Source: CAIZGX01 sp039805165
GTDB lineage: Bacteria; Bacteroidota; Bacteroidia; Flavobacteriales_D; Sanyastnellaceae
NCBI GenBank assembly: GCA_039805165.1
Contig: JBDLUS010000082.1
Location: 1 to 21,931, forward strand
Direction: 5' to 3'
DNA: 21,931 nucleotides
Each line of letters starts with the position of its first letter. Position 1 is the first letter of the stretch. Below the pieces are notes generated by a model. The model did not search any database and was not told where the DNA came from. It was given only the letters and a program-made list of their open reading frames with translations. Made by a program: the position numbers and the translations under genes. Positions 21,302 to 21,931 of this stretch are shown here, piece by piece.

Positions 21302-21931
21302 TATTTTTGAGCTTTTTTGTAAAGTATAAATGCGAGTATTCCGAAGAGTAAATTGGGAAGCCAAACTGCTATTTCACTAGGAACTCCTAGGTTCATGGCG
21401 CTTACGGCCGTAATGCGCGAAATGAAGATAAAAATGAATCCAATGATGATTGCCAAAGCCAGGTGAAAACCAATGCCTCCGCGGGATTTTCTTGAGGCAA
21501 TTGAAACACCAATAACAGTGAGAACCAATATTGAAAATGGCGTTGCGGTTCTATTCTCTCTTTCCAATTCGAATTTTGCAACGTTGCCTGAACCACTTAA
21601 TTTCTGATCATCAATGAACGAGTTTAGTTCAGACCAATTCATGGTCGCGACAATTTCAGAACGCAAGCCGAAATCTTCTGGTCGAACCTCTAAAACGGTA
21701 TCTAATTTTTGTTTGAAGTAAACGTGCTCTGTGCTGTCCTTGAATACGCGTACCTGCGCATTGGTAATGCTCCAAGATTGTGTTTCCGGCTTGTAATTGG
21801 CCGATGAAGAAATAAGTTTGAAAGTCAGTTCACCGTCTTTCCAATGTTCTAAAGAGAAGTTACTTCCACCTAAATTTCCTGGGTTGTATCGTTGGAAATA
21901 GGCAATGAGTCCTGGCTCAATCTCTCTGTGA
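21301..21931 (-). CDS. LptF/LptG-family permease (YjgP/YjgQ), 5' end cut by window
   Basis: The last 209 codons are present; the frame enters from the right edge without a start. Visible are the periplasmic beta-jellyroll part (EIEPGLIAYFQRYNPGNLGG, then repeated strands such as WSITNAQVRVFKDS), a loop with LRSEIVATMNWSELNSFIDDQK, and three C-terminal membrane helices (TPFSILVLTVIGVSIASRKSRGGIGFH, then two more), ending KKAQK. TPFSxLVLTxIGVxxAxRKxRGG is the LptF/LptG signature around helix 4. These permeases, with LptB and LptC, pull lipopolysaccharide from the inner membrane toward the outer membrane. Whether this is LptF or LptG cannot be decided from the part shown. Its stop overlaps the SDR start (TAATG). 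Confidence 0.9.
   Translation of the reverse strand, partial: HREIEPGLIAYFQRYNPGNLGGSNFSLEHWKDGELTFKLISSSANYKPETQSWSITNAQVRVFKDSTEHVYFKQKLDTVLEVRPEDFGLRSEIVATMNWSELNSFIDDQKLSGSGNVAKFELERENRTATPFSILVLTVIGVSIASRKSRGGIGFHLALAIIIGFIFIFISRITAVSAMNLGVPSEIAVWLPNLLFGILAFILYKKAQK

Overview
The window looks like chromosomal DNA of a Bacteroidota bacterium, most likely a flavobacterium-like lineage. Signs are AT-rich intergenic DNA, signal peptides ending in Phe-Ala-Gln or similar, type IX secretion (T9SS) parts (a plug protein and a cargo with a C-terminal sorting domain), a PKD domain, a carboxypeptidase-regulatory-like domain, and Bacteroidota-type -7 promoter boxes (TAnnTTTG) before several genes. 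No mobile element, CRISPR array, rRNA or tRNA gene was seen. Family names rest on motifs read by eye; no database search was possible.

Left (1-3959, minus strand): a divergent SMC-like ATPase (887 aa) is followed by a gene cut by the left edge whose product looks like an MksF/JetA-type kleisin. Between them is a 35-codon ORF joined to both neighbours by overlapping stop/start codons. This is the strongest candidate for an undescribed system: a small condensin or Wadjet-like module with unusual gene order, and no KITE or nuclease partner inside the window.

Centre-left (4075-8034, minus strand): a compact run holds a secreted GH13 alpha-amylase family enzyme, a secreted PDZ protein, a MurG-like glycosyltransferase that seems to start at a non-ATG codon, and tadA. 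Divergent from it (8129-9844, plus) is a T9SS-exported protein with four cysteine-rich starch-binding-like repeats, probably working with the amylase on glucans outside the cell. Its promoter box sits inside a perfect inverted repeat, and a strong terminator follows it.

Centre (10096-14684): an M28 peptidase lipoprotein and an SGNH-hydrolase/PKD protein form a two-gene operon (minus). A carboxypeptidase-regulatory-like protein (plus) converges on the T9SS plug protein gene (minus).

Right (14716-21931): a degenerate ApbE-like lipoprotein is joined to tsaD (plus). Convergent to it are an SF2 helicase, a SulP transporter and a beta-carbonic anhydrase (minus), the last two a likely bicarbonate uptake/hydration pair. 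At the right edge an LptF/LptG-type permease (cut by the edge) is coupled to a short-chain dehydrogenase. No gene-free stretch exceeds 300 bases; the longest is 9845-10095, which holds two terminators pointing in opposite directions.
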